From positions 1-39,171 of the forward strand of contig JANYJT010000086.1 of assembly GCA_025358395.1 (NCBI GenBank): a DNA stretch of 39,171 nucleotides. Direction: 5' to 3'. Both the position numbers and the translations under genes were made by a program. The stretch is from Bacteroidia bacterium (GTDB lineage: Bacteria > Bacteroidota > Bacteroidia > Bacteroidales > Prolixibacteraceae). The first letter of the stretch is position 1; every line of letters starts with the position of its first letter. Positions 1-8,258 of the stretch are shown here, piece after piece. The notes under the pieces are model-generated. The model did no database searches. It was not told where the DNA came from and saw only the letters and a list, made by a program, of their open reading frames with translations.

Positions 1-704
1 CAGCAAATGATGAAGTAACTTTCAGTCTGTCTGGTCCCGGCAAAATTATCGGAGTTGGCAATGGCGATCCGGCGAGTCACGAACCCGATAAATTTGTTGA
101 AACAGTCTTTTCAGTAAAGATCTCAAGAATGAGTGAATTGGTTCTGAAAAGCCTGGATTCCTGGCCAACTGTTGCTTCAACAACCAACGAAGCCGATTGG
201 AAACCAGCTTTCAGGAGCAACCGGAGCGACAACTGGAAAATCTATAAAGATTCGCTGATCGCAGTGCGTGGTTCATTTGAAGTGCCTGAATTATCGGGCA
301 AAACGATCGTGAATCTGTTTGGGAAAAGCATTGTTGAAAACCAGGCCATATACATCAATGGTCATTTATTGGCGGCTAACTTGACCCGGCGTGATTCACA
401 ATCGTTTAAACTTGATAACAGTACCATTCAAAAGGGGAAAAATGAATATGTGGCGGTAGAAAAACGGTTCAAAAAGCGATCGGAATGGGATGAACCCAAT
501 ACCAATCCGGGAGTGGTCCAGGTAGTTGTTCCGGCAGAGGCATGGAAACGAAAAGCATTTAATGGTTTGGCACAGGTGATTGTTCAGTCGGCCAAACAAC
601 CGGGCGAAATTACCTTAAAAGCAACAGGCACAAATTTAGCGCCAACGGCAATTACAATCAAAACTGAAGCAACCACTGTAAGACCCGCTGTTGCTTCAAA
701 ATAA
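1..704 (+). CDS. GH2 beta-galactosidase, C-terminal fragment
   Basis: An open frame runs from position 3 to a TAA at 702-704, so this is the 3' end of a gene starting outside the window. The first residues contain the segment GKIIGVGNGDPASHEPDKF, typical of the Ig-like domain near the end of Bacteroidota GH2 beta-galactosidases. A jelly-roll-like stretch follows (NLFGKSIVENQAIYINGHLL) and then another Ig-like domain. The GH2 catalytic barrel is not in the window, so activity cannot be checked. The enzyme family removes terminal beta-galactosyl residues, which fits side-chain removal from rhamnogalacturonan in the adjacent locus. It is the only plus-strand gene and converges on the esterase at 874. 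The ATG at 129 is internal and not a credible start. GH2 membership is well supported; substrate is inferred from neighbours. Confidence 0.82.
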   Translation, partial: ANDEVTFSLSGPGKIIGVGNGDPASHEPDKFVETVFSVKISRMSELVLKSLDSWPTVASTTNEADWKPAFRSNRSDNWKIYKDSLIAVRGSFEVPELSGKTIVNLFGKSIVENQAIYINGHLLAANLTRRDSQSFKLDNSTIQKGKNEYVAVEKRFKKRSEWDEPNTNPGVVQVVVPAEAWKRKAFNGLAQVIVQSAKQPGEITLKATGTNLAPTAITIKTEATTVRPAVASK

Positions 705-728
705 TAGAGTGAAAGTCGTTTATTTTTC

Positions 729-769
729 ACAAAGCCGCATGTGCCGGAATCTCGGTCATGCGGCTTTGT
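729..769 (+). terminator. Hairpin between convergent genes (probable terminator)
   Basis: A perfect 13-bp inverted repeat (ACAAAGCCGCATG at 729-741, CATGCGGCTTTGT at 757-769) flanks a 15-nt loop. It lies 24 bp after the GH2 stop. The downstream plus-strand sequence is only moderately T-rich, so termination may be imperfect. The symmetric stem could also serve the convergent minus-strand esterase gene ending at 874. The rest of 705-873 shows nothing recognisable. Confidence 0.6.
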
Positions 770-873
770 TGGTGATTTATACCAGATTATCCAATGACGA
801 TGAATGACAATCAAATGACTGTTTTCTTCTGAACCAGAATCTCATTAGGTAAAAATAGGGATATTCAATTCTA

Positions 874-1689
874 TTATTTCCCTCCATTGAAATAATTACT
901 CATAAACAGCAACTGAAATTTGACCGCATTGGTCCAGTATGGCCAGGTGTGGGCTCCCGGTCGGGTTATATAATCGTGAGGAATATTGCGGTACAACAGT
1001 TGCTGGTGAAGATTTTCGTTCACTTTATAAAAGAAGTCATCAACTCCGCAATCTATAATAATAGCCAGCGAATTCGGGGTCAGCAAATTCAGCATGTTGA
1101 TGATGGTATTCTTTTCCCAGCGCTCAGGCTGTTCGGCATAAGTCCCCAACCGTTTGGCCATGTCCCAGTTGTTCGGAAATGGTCGGATATCAACCCCACC
1201 GCTCATACTTCCGCAAGCGCCAAACACATCCTGATGCTTGAATGCAAGGTACAAAGCGCCGTGCCCACCCATGCTTAAGCCGGTAATTGCACGCCCTTTG
1301 CGGTTTTTGATGGTTTTGTACTTTGAATCAACCGATTTAATCAGCTCGTCCGACACAAATGTTTCATATTTTGAAGTCGGATCAACCGGGCTGTCCCAGT
1401 ACCAGCTGCTGAAACCGCCATCGGGACAAACAATAATCAGGTTGAGCTGGTCGGCCGCTTTTTCGAACCCCTTGGCTTTATTGATCCAGGCAAGGTGATT
1501 ATCGCTGTAACCATGCAGTAAATACACCACTGGCAATTCCTTTGCCGATGAATAATTGTCAGGAGTAATAACTATTGACTTGATATTCTTCTGCATAGAA
1601 GGGCTAAAAGTTTGGATGGTATCGACCACCGAAGCCCGTATGGATGACAATACCCAAAAGCAGATCAAAAAAGCGAACAACTGTTTCAT
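874..1689 (-). CDS. Secreted esterase, PF00756-type alpha/beta hydrolase
   Basis: A 271-residue secreted hydrolase of the esterase-D/feruloyl-esterase type. Residues 1-20 form a signal peptide (hydrophobic FAFLICFWVLSS). The oxyanion segment is YLLHGYSDN around residue 57. The nucleophile is Ser139 in GLSMGGHGAL, the likely acid is in DCGVDDFF (Asp217/218), and the base is His247 in GAHTWPYW. All triad positions are intact and the length is normal for the family. The start at MKQLF is chosen over an upstream ATG seven codons earlier because the signal peptide then begins cleanly. It is the last gene of the minus-strand pectin block, 34 bp after the GH43 gene. In that context it may remove feruloyl or acetyl esters from pectic side chains; the ester specificity is inference. 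Confidence 0.85.
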   Translation of the reverse strand: MKQLFAFLICFWVLSSIRASVVDTIQTFSPSMQKNIKSIVITPDNYSSAKELPVVYLLHGYSDNHLAWINKAKGFEKAADQLNLIIVCPDGGFSSWYWDSPVDPTSKYETFVSDELIKSVDSKYKTIKNRKGRAITGLSMGGHGALYLAFKHQDVFGACGSMSGGVDIRPFPNNWDMAKRLGTYAEQPERWEKNTIINMLNLLTPNSLAIIIDCGVDDFFYKVNENLHQQLLYRNIPHDYITRPGAHTWPYWTNAVKFQLLFMSNYFNGGK

Positions 1690-1723
1690 TATAATAATTT
1701 TAAATAACAATATTCATCGAGGT

Positions 1724-2719
1724 TTATTTCTCACCTATTACAAATACGTTCTTAGTCGTATCCATTGTTGGCCATCCGTCGTTGCCCCAAAACATTGGCT
1801 TAATGTTCAGCAACGGAGCGCCGTTGGCCGAGCGCGTGTAGGCATGGTAAACAATGAACGTGGTATCGCGTTCGGTAAAAAACCCATTGTGCCCACGCCC
1901 GGGTTCATCAAAATTTCCGGCTAAAAATACGGTATATTTACTGTCAACCCAACTTTCACCATCTTTATTGAGGTATGGCCCTTCAACATTTTTCGACCGG
2001 CCAATAACCACCCGGTAAGTGCTTTCCAATCCGGCGCAGCATCTTCCGCGCGAGGCAAAAATATAATAGTAGCCGTGCGACTTGACAACAAAAACGCCTT
2101 CGCCGAGTGAGTTTGTAATGACGGTAATATCCGGTGGATCTTTTATCAGTTTCCCGGTTTTGCGATCCAATTCCACCAATCGCAAGCCTGCTTTGTACGA
2201 ACCATAAAAAAGCCAGACCCGCCCGTCGTCGTCGACAAAAACATTTGGGTCGATACAGTTTACCCCTTCACCGCCATTTTTATAATTGATAACCAATCCG
2301 TGATCTTCCCATTTGTAGCGTGGATCGGCAGGGTTCAACGTTACGTTGGTGGCATAACCGATGCCTGAGTTAAAATTCATCCAGGCCGAAACAGAATAAT
2401 ACAGGTGGAATTTACCATCGCGGTAATGAATATCGGGAGCCCAAATGTCACCCTTTTGATCCGGGATGTCATTTTTCCACCATGCCAGTGGTTCGTTAAA
2501 TACACTTCCAGCAGGTTCCCAGTTTTTCCGGTCTTTCGATGTTTTTATTCCAACACCTTTGCCAGTCTGGAAAACGTAATACGTGCCAGCTTCTTTTATC
2601 ATCACCGGGTCGTGGACAAACAAATTACCTTTTGGCTGATTTTGACCAGGTTGTCCAAACACCTGATTAAATGCCAGCGCCAGTGCAAAAATGCAGAGTA
2701 CTTTTTTATACGATCTCAT
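1724..2719 (-). CDS. GH43 arabinanase (endo-1,5-alpha-L-arabinosidase type)
   Basis: A 331-residue secreted five-bladed-propeller glycosidase of family GH43. A signal peptide (about residues 1-22) is followed by the catalytic base Asp37 in HDPVMI, WAPDIHY around 93, the pKa-modulating Asp157 in CIDPNVF, and the proton donor Glu207 in SLGEGVF. His277 in GRGHNG matches the buried histidine that binds the central metal ion in arabinanases. The segment SRGRCCAGLESTY is typical of the arabinanase subgroup. The frame is open further upstream (to about 2923), but that stretch overlaps the preceding gene in another frame, and the signal peptide fixes the start at 2719. The gene starts 16 bp after the SASA esterase stop. 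It should cut alpha-1,5-arabinan side chains of rhamnogalacturonan-I; substrate is by family resemblance. Confidence 0.88.
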   Translation of the reverse strand: MRSYKKVLCIFALALAFNQVFGQPGQNQPKGNLFVHDPVMIKEAGTYYVFQTGKGVGIKTSKDRKNWEPAGSVFNEPLAWWKNDIPDQKGDIWAPDIHYRDGKFHLYYSVSAWMNFNSGIGYATNVTLNPADPRYKWEDHGLVINYKNGGEGVNCIDPNVFVDDDGRVWLFYGSYKAGLRLVELDRKTGKLIKDPPDITVITNSLGEGVFVVKSHGYYYIFASRGRCCAGLESTYRVVIGRSKNVEGPYLNKDGESWVDSKYTVFLAGNFDEPGRGHNGFFTERDTTFIVYHAYTRSANGAPLLNIKPMFWGNDGWPTMDTTKNVFVIGEK

Positions 2720-2735
2720 ATATTTAGTTTGAGTA

Positions 2736-4322
2736 TTAGTTATCGGTACGGAACGGCGAAGCCGGGAACCCTTCGTTGTTATACAAATTACAAATTGGGT
2801 TTCGGGCCCAGGCATATCGTATATACATCGGCTTTTGAATTTCAGGGCTCGACACAACCACTTTATTTCCAACAATTTTTGCTTCGCCATGCACCCAGTT
2901 TTTATCTGCTCCTGAAATTGCAAACCCTTTCAACACATCGCCATTGGCCTTCAAACCACTTCCGGTGTGACTGAAGGTCAAGGCAATTTTGTTCCCATCA
3001 ACCTTCATCCCCTTAAAAATCGGCCCCATATATTCTATTTTTTCTTTGTAAGCGATTGCCCTTGCGGCGGCGGCCAGGCGGCGACCAATCTCCTGCTTAT
3101 TCTTGGGATGAACATTGCCGTAATCCGAAGGATCGGCATTGTCGATGGCAACTGCCATTGCAGTGTTTGCAACCGATAGGTTTTTGAGTTGCCCGTTTCG
3201 AACCGACACCATCGGGTCGTCTTTAACCGGCAGCGTAATAACATCTTGGTAATTGGCCAACTGAACATAGATGAACGGGAAGTTACCCTGCCCCCACCTT
3301 TCGCGCCAGTCGGCAATCAAAGCTTCCATAATCTGGTCGTACTGATCGCAGCTCGGATAATTGCTTTCGCCCTGGTACCAAAGCGCACCCTTAATTGTAT
3401 AAGGGATAAGCGGGGCAACCATGCCATTGTACAATACATAAGGATTGTGCTGGTCGCTTCGAATGTCAGGGTTTTTGGGCGCTTTTGGCATCTTGGCGTT
3501 TACATCGCCTCCCGATGCCCGAAATGCAGCCATGTCGCCCCTGAATTTTTTGATATCATCACGAAATTTCGCTATCGTCACGGCACTATCGGCATAAAAA
3601 GCTTCCAGTTTTTTCGAATAGTTATCGAGCAGGAACCTGATATTTGGATATTTCTCCAATGCCGATTGGCTTACCCAGGCTTCGGCAGTACTAGCGCCAA
3701 AAGCTGTCGTGATCAATCCGACCGGAACTTTATAACGGTTTGTTATTTCGCGGGCAAAGAAATACGCGGCAGCCGATAGGTGACCCACTGTCTTGGGCGA
3801 ACAGATTTCCCATTTCCCCCTGGCATTGGCCTTTATTTCCATGCTTGGTGCAAAATCAACATCAAAAACCCTGACATTCGGGTAATTGGCGGCGGCAACT
3901 TCTTCGGCTTCGTTGTTTACCCCACACCAATAGCGGTCTTCCTTTGCTACGGTCATATCCATGTTCGATTGTCCGGAGCAAAGCCAAACCTCGCCTACCA
4001 GTACATTCTTTATTGTTATGGTATTTTGGCCCTGAATGATAATATCCATGGGAGTGGAAGAAGCTTTTAGCTTTGGAAATTTGACTTTCCAGCTACCATT
4101 TTGATCGGCAGCACTTTTGGTAATTTTTCCCATGATTGAAACGGAAACCTGTTCACCCGGAGATGCAGTTCCCCAGAATGCCAGTTCTTTGCCTTGTTGC
4201 AGAACCATATTGTCGGTAAATAGCGAGGTTACTTCAACTTTTGCCGTTGTTTTCAGCGGAAAGGAAATGGAAGCAACCAATAATAAAAATGAAATAAATT
4301 GAATAAGTTTAATTTTTGTCAT
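2736..4322 (-). CDS. Sialate O-acetylesterase-family (SASA) esterase
   Basis: A 528-residue SGNH/SASA hydrolase with an N-terminal signal peptide (about 1-27). A beta-sandwich segment (about 30-105) precedes the catalytic domain. The nucleophile is Ser119 in CSGQSNM. A second conserved block, GALWYQGESN, lies near 312-321, and the catalytic Asp/His pair is in DPSDYGNVHPKNKQ near 397-410 (His405). Family members remove O-acetyl groups from sugars. In a pectin locus without sialic-acid genes the likely substrate is acetylated rhamnogalacturonan or arabinan oligosaccharides rather than sialate. It sits 10 bp downstream of the GH105-propeller gene and 16 bp upstream of the GH43 gene, consistent with one operon. 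Family assignment is firm; substrate is inferred. Confidence 0.87.
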   Translation of the reverse strand: MTKIKLIQFISFLLLVASISFPLKTTAKVEVTSLFTDNMVLQQGKELAFWGTASPGEQVSVSIMGKITKSAADQNGSWKVKFPKLKASSTPMDIIIQGQNTITIKNVLVGEVWLCSGQSNMDMTVAKEDRYWCGVNNEAEEVAAANYPNVRVFDVDFAPSMEIKANARGKWEICSPKTVGHLSAAAYFFAREITNRYKVPVGLITTAFGASTAEAWVSQSALEKYPNIRFLLDNYSKKLEAFYADSAVTIAKFRDDIKKFRGDMAAFRASGGDVNAKMPKAPKNPDIRSDQHNPYVLYNGMVAPLIPYTIKGALWYQGESNYPSCDQYDQIMEALIADWRERWGQGNFPFIYVQLANYQDVITLPVKDDPMVSVRNGQLKNLSVANTAMAVAIDNADPSDYGNVHPKNKQEIGRRLAAAARAIAYKEKIEYMGPIFKGMKVDGNKIALTFSHTGSGLKANGDVLKGFAISGADKNWVHGEAKIVGNKVVVSSPEIQKPMYIRYAWARNPICNLYNNEGFPASPFRTDN

Positions 4323-4332
4323 GATTGGGTTT

Positions 4333-6459
4333 TTATTTTAGTTGATTTTTAGTTTTAGTTTTATTCCCGAAGAAAACATTCTCGGTAGTCCGGGGTTCCA
4401 AAAGTGGAATAATAATGGTTGAAGGGCCAAGGTTCGATGGTTCGGACCATTCGCACAATGCCCAAACGATTTTCTTGTCAGGGGTGACTTCAATTGCCTG
4501 AACTGGTTGGTTATTAACATCTACGGTTCCTTTACCGTTCCATTGATTAAACCAGTTGTTGATGATTGTATTTCCGTTTGAAAGCCGGACCGATAGCTGT
4601 GGATTGGAAATCAAATACCCCTGGGCTTCACTCAATTGATATTCCCAAACTGTCTCGAGCTTCCGGTTTATTTCGCGTACTACTTTGCTGCTGGTTATTA
4701 AAATGTTTCCATTGGCTAATTCCTCAGCCGACCAAATACCGGGCACATCAAGGTTCATCAGCTCTTTTCCATCCGAATCGTATTCGCAAAGCTTGCCCAT
4801 ATCAAGGTGTGCAACCAAAATAGTTCCGGTTCTTGTTAATCTGGCATGTCGGAAATGTCCGTGAATACTATTCGGATTCCCCACTGGCAAAATGAGTTCT
4901 TTTTCGATCTTGCCTGTTTTCTTATTCATTACGATGAGTTTAGCCGGGTTTCCGTTCTGAAGGAACAACACTAAATCGTTGCCAATCGGTTGTGCAGTAT
5001 GTATTTCAGTTCCTTCGGGGGCGTCGTAATTCCAGATAATTTTCTTGTCGGGAGTAATCTCGGTAATTCCAAACTGATGGGCAAACAGGATATTCCCGTT
5101 CGTAAGCATTATGGCATCGCTGATTTCACCTTTCGTAACCGGATGGGTGTATGACCAGTCAATTTTCCCGTTTCGAACAATGTACATGTTCTGCTTTTTT
5201 GCCTCTCCGGCATAGAAAAAATCGAAATGCGACAAACCGTTTCCGGGAACTATGGCAGGTGATAACCGTGCTCCTTCGATGCTGTACATATTCTTTAGTT
5301 CCATGCTTGCTGCACCCAGAATAAATGAACTGATTCCGGCAAAAGTATTTATTTCTTTGGGTTGGCTTATGTAATCATTATAGCTCTCTTTAATGCCAAT
5401 GCTACTTAAATCAATAATATCAACTTGTTTTTTGTCGTTTATCCTGGCTTTGCCAATCATTCCGTTATAGGCTTTTTCAACCACCGGTTCAAATTCGTCG
5501 CGTGTGATATACCCTTTTTCAATTGATGTTTTAATTAGGTAAGTGAACATTCCGGTGCCTGAAGTTTCGTTCCAGTTTTTTTCATTGTTGGGTTTGTCAA
5601 CTACCTGACACCACATACCTGTCTGAGAGTCCTGACAAGCTTTTAACCCGGCACATAATTTTTGCAGGTAAGCCATTAAAAACGGATAGTCGGGATGGTC
5701 TTTCGGCAGGAAATCGAATACATCAGCAATCAGGACTGCATACCAGCCAAGTCCTTCGCTCCATACTTCTGTTGACAGTCCAGTAATCCTATCGGCCCAT
5801 TTTGCTTTTTTCGAAGCATCGTATCCATGCAACAACAGCCCGTTGGGTTTCATGCAATTTGTAATGCCCAACTTCATTTGTCGGGTAACTTCATCATAAT
5901 CAGCTTTATTCTTGCTTATGTTTTTTGCATAGCGGGCCATAAACACTTGCCCCATAAATATACCATCAACCCACATCTGATTTTTTGCCCATACTGTCGA
6001 ATGCCAAAATCCTCCGTCAGGATTTCGCGGGTAATCCTTAAACCCTTCGTATATATGAGTTGCTGCTTTCTTGTATTTTTCCAATCCGGTTTGCTCATAC
6101 ATAAAAAGAATGGCATAACCGGGTATGAAATGATCCAAGGCATCCGGTTTGAAATCGCGAACATTCCCTTCGCTGTCAACCTGCTGATCGACATATCTCT
6201 TGATGTAATTGAAATAATCCTGATTACCAGTAGCTTTCCAAAGTTTTTCCATGGTAAACATCAGGTAACCTGCCTGCCAGTCGAAATGATTCTGGTTGGT
6301 GAACCAATGAATACTATCTGGATTGGGATATTTATTTATAAAACTATTGGCTGTTTTAATCGCCCAGTCGGTAGCTTGTCCACTGGCTTTTAACGACTTT
6401 CCAGGTAAAGTAAATGCCAGCATTAGAAATGCGATAAATAGAACTTTTTTCTGTTTCAT
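4333..6459 (-). CDS. GH105 unsaturated uronyl hydrolase fused to a beta-propeller
   Basis: A 708-residue secreted two-domain protein. After a signal peptide (about 1-26), residues about 30-395 are a GH105/GH88-type (alpha/alpha)6 barrel. Evidence is HFDWQAGYLMF near 58, the candidate aspartates in KPDALDHFIPGY near 104-115, and Asp165 in QMWVDGIFMG. These enzymes hydrate and remove the 4,5-unsaturated uronic acid left by pectate or rhamnogalacturonan lyases. Residues about 400-700 are a different domain made of repeated units such as LTNGNILFAHQ, ITPDKKIIWNYD, LANGNILITSS and VTPDKKIVWALC. This is a WD40/arylsulfotransferase-like propeller without an assignable catalytic site. A single GH105 domain is normally under 400 residues. 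MKQKK is preferred as start over an ATG 11 codons upstream because it begins the signal peptide. Confidence 0.85.
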   Translation of the reverse strand: MKQKKVLFIAFLMLAFTLPGKSLKASGQATDWAIKTANSFINKYPNPDSIHWFTNQNHFDWQAGYLMFTMEKLWKATGNQDYFNYIKRYVDQQVDSEGNVRDFKPDALDHFIPGYAILFMYEQTGLEKYKKAATHIYEGFKDYPRNPDGGFWHSTVWAKNQMWVDGIFMGQVFMARYAKNISKNKADYDEVTRQMKLGITNCMKPNGLLLHGYDASKKAKWADRITGLSTEVWSEGLGWYAVLIADVFDFLPKDHPDYPFLMAYLQKLCAGLKACQDSQTGMWCQVVDKPNNEKNWNETSGTGMFTYLIKTSIEKGYITRDEFEPVVEKAYNGMIGKARINDKKQVDIIDLSSIGIKESYNDYISQPKEINTFAGISSFILGAASMELKNMYSIEGARLSPAIVPGNGLSHFDFFYAGEAKKQNMYIVRNGKIDWSYTHPVTKGEISDAIMLTNGNILFAHQFGITEITPDKKIIWNYDAPEGTEIHTAQPIGNDLVLFLQNGNPAKLIVMNKKTGKIEKELILPVGNPNSIHGHFRHARLTRTGTILVAHLDMGKLCEYDSDGKELMNLDVPGIWSAEELANGNILITSSKVVREINRKLETVWEYQLSEAQGYLISNPQLSVRLSNGNTIINNWFNQWNGKGTVDVNNQPVQAIEVTPDKKIVWALCEWSEPSNLGPSTIIIPLLEPRTTENVFFGNKTKTKNQLK

Positions 6460-6534
6460 TTTTTTACTTGTTGATAAAAATTGAAAAACCAAACTTTGGT
6501 GCTACAAAAACTTTCTTCAAAATAGACGTTAGGC

Positions 6535-8250
6535 TTACTGTTTAACCGGTATGTAAATAAATTCAATACCTTTTCCGGCTTTATGATCGAGGTTGCGTGA
6601 ATATTTCATGGATGCATCGTTATCCCAATGTTCAAATACGCCAAGGCTTTCAACAGGTTTTCCTCCCTGAATATATTTTACCCCCGATGGTGCATTTTGC
6701 GGAGTGGCCATTTCGCGCAAAAAATCATCTGCATTCTCGCGTAACAAAATACGAGGAACGTTGTGGTACGATACTTCATTGTTGTTCTCACTTTGGGCAT
6801 ACATAATATCAAGCCCAACTGATTGAATAGCAACACCATCAAATGAAGCAAGTACACATGCAGGCCATTCTGAGTTTTCGTAAGGTTCGACCTTGTTGTT
6901 GAAAGGCGGGTTGGGGAAATGCAATGGATAAGAGCGCCATTTTCGACCACAATATAAACCATCGAGCATATATAGTATGGTTTTACCACCAAGATTAGGT
7001 GATGCAGCCAAATCAACCAATGGAGAATAAGCATTCTTCTTGCCATCGCGTTTGGTGTTTAAAATGGCATGAAGTTCAGCAGTTCCTTTAATTGAACCTG
7101 CATGATTTTTACCACTCATTGTCAGGGCGGTTTGTCCCTCATCGCCGTCTTCCATATAATTGTATGGGTACGAGTGAAGTTTCAACAGGGCAAGGTTGAT
7201 AAGATAGGTTGACTCTTTCAACTGTTGCGGGATGAGTTTAGCATCTTTAAATTCTAAGGCAGAATAGCTAACTCCTTCTACCCAAATAGCGCCCTCAAGA
7301 CCAGTATGGTCATTATATGCAGGATTTACGGGTTGCTTGTTGTCTGGTGTTTTTTCCTGAAGGAAACGCACATCTTTGAATTCTTTCCACACACATTCGA
7401 GCATGTATGGAAAAATAGGACGACGGGCATCGTATACCAGAATATTATTTTCAGGAACCCCAGCCTGATAAACCAATTGACGGACCAATGCCAGAATCAT
7501 TTGAGGCGTAGCATCGGTTTGATTATCAGTTTTGGTTTCACTACTATTGTTCAGGTTGATTTTCACAGCGACCACTTCACCTGGTTTATAACCCTGTTTT
7601 TTTAAGCCTCGTGTGGTTTCGTTATAATGTAAAAATATTTTTCTCCATGCTGCATTGTCCGATTTAGCTCCGGTCAGCTTTTGTAAAGTAACCGAAAGCA
7701 TACTGTTTATTTTATTGGCATCAGTATTCTTATCAAGCCACCACTGATCCTCGTTTAACTTCCAGTTACCTGCCCATTTGGTTGCTCCTGGATCGCGAGC
7801 CATGACTACACGTCCGGGAAAAATACCTTTTGCATCTCCAACTGGTTGATTTGAAGCTCCTGGCTTCCAGTCGAACCCAACACAAGGTTTAAATACATCA
7901 TCCGGAAGACTCGCATTCGATTCTGAAATAAACACTGGGTTGATACTAATCCAAAACACGCAAAGAACCATCATAAACACAGAGGTTCCCACAACAGCCC
8001 AGCGCTTATGAGCAAAGAGATTTCTAATAAATTTCACACCCCAAAGAGTTGACAAAAATCCAGTCATCCAAATCACAAAAGCAGTGGCCAATGGAAATGC
8101 TGCACGCTGACATGGATAGCTTGCACGACTTGGTTTAGGGACTACCCGGATAAGGAACCAAACCAATGCAACTAATCCTACGACGAAAAATATCAATTTG
8201 GAGTAACCTTTGTCAAGATATTCTACGATTTTTGATGATTTTCTTTCCAT
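6535..8250 (-). CDS. Membrane-anchored DUF362 protein
   Basis: A 571-residue protein with three predicted membrane helices at the N-terminus (about 17-35, 50-70 and 85-104) and a large domain from about 120. That domain resembles DUF362, with segments such as VVAVKINLNNS, DATPQMILALVRQLV, LLKLHSYPYNYMEDGDEG and FDGVAIQSVGLDIM. DUF362 proteins have no settled biochemical role. The lysine, asparagine and aspartate segments could bind a ligand, but I cannot name a catalytic residue. MERKS at 8250 is preferred because it starts 8 bp after the PL22 stop; two upstream ATGs would overlap that gene. Tight placement between a PL22 lyase and a GH105 gene says it is co-expressed with pectin breakdown. 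No canonical CxxCxxC ferredoxin motif, which some DUF362 proteins carry, is visible. Confidence 0.75.
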   Translation of the reverse strand: MERKSSKIVEYLDKGYSKLIFFVVGLVALVWFLIRVVPKPSRASYPCQRAAFPLATAFVIWMTGFLSTLWGVKFIRNLFAHKRWAVVGTSVFMMVLCVFWISINPVFISESNASLPDDVFKPCVGFDWKPGASNQPVGDAKGIFPGRVVMARDPGATKWAGNWKLNEDQWWLDKNTDANKINSMLSVTLQKLTGAKSDNAAWRKIFLHYNETTRGLKKQGYKPGEVVAVKINLNNSSETKTDNQTDATPQMILALVRQLVYQAGVPENNILVYDARRPIFPYMLECVWKEFKDVRFLQEKTPDNKQPVNPAYNDHTGLEGAIWVEGVSYSALEFKDAKLIPQQLKESTYLINLALLKLHSYPYNYMEDGDEGQTALTMSGKNHAGSIKGTAELHAILNTKRDGKKNAYSPLVDLAASPNLGGKTILYMLDGLYCGRKWRSYPLHFPNPPFNNKVEPYENSEWPACVLASFDGVAIQSVGLDIMYAQSENNNEVSYHNVPRILLRENADDFLREMATPQNAPSGVKYIQGGKPVESLGVFEHWDNDASMKYSRNLDHKAGKGIEFIYIPVKQ

Positions 8251-8258
8251 AACTACAT

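Noticed and set aside
2720..2923. N-terminal extension of the GH43 protein
   Set aside because: The added 68 codons overlap the SASA esterase gene in another frame and would bury a clear signal peptide.
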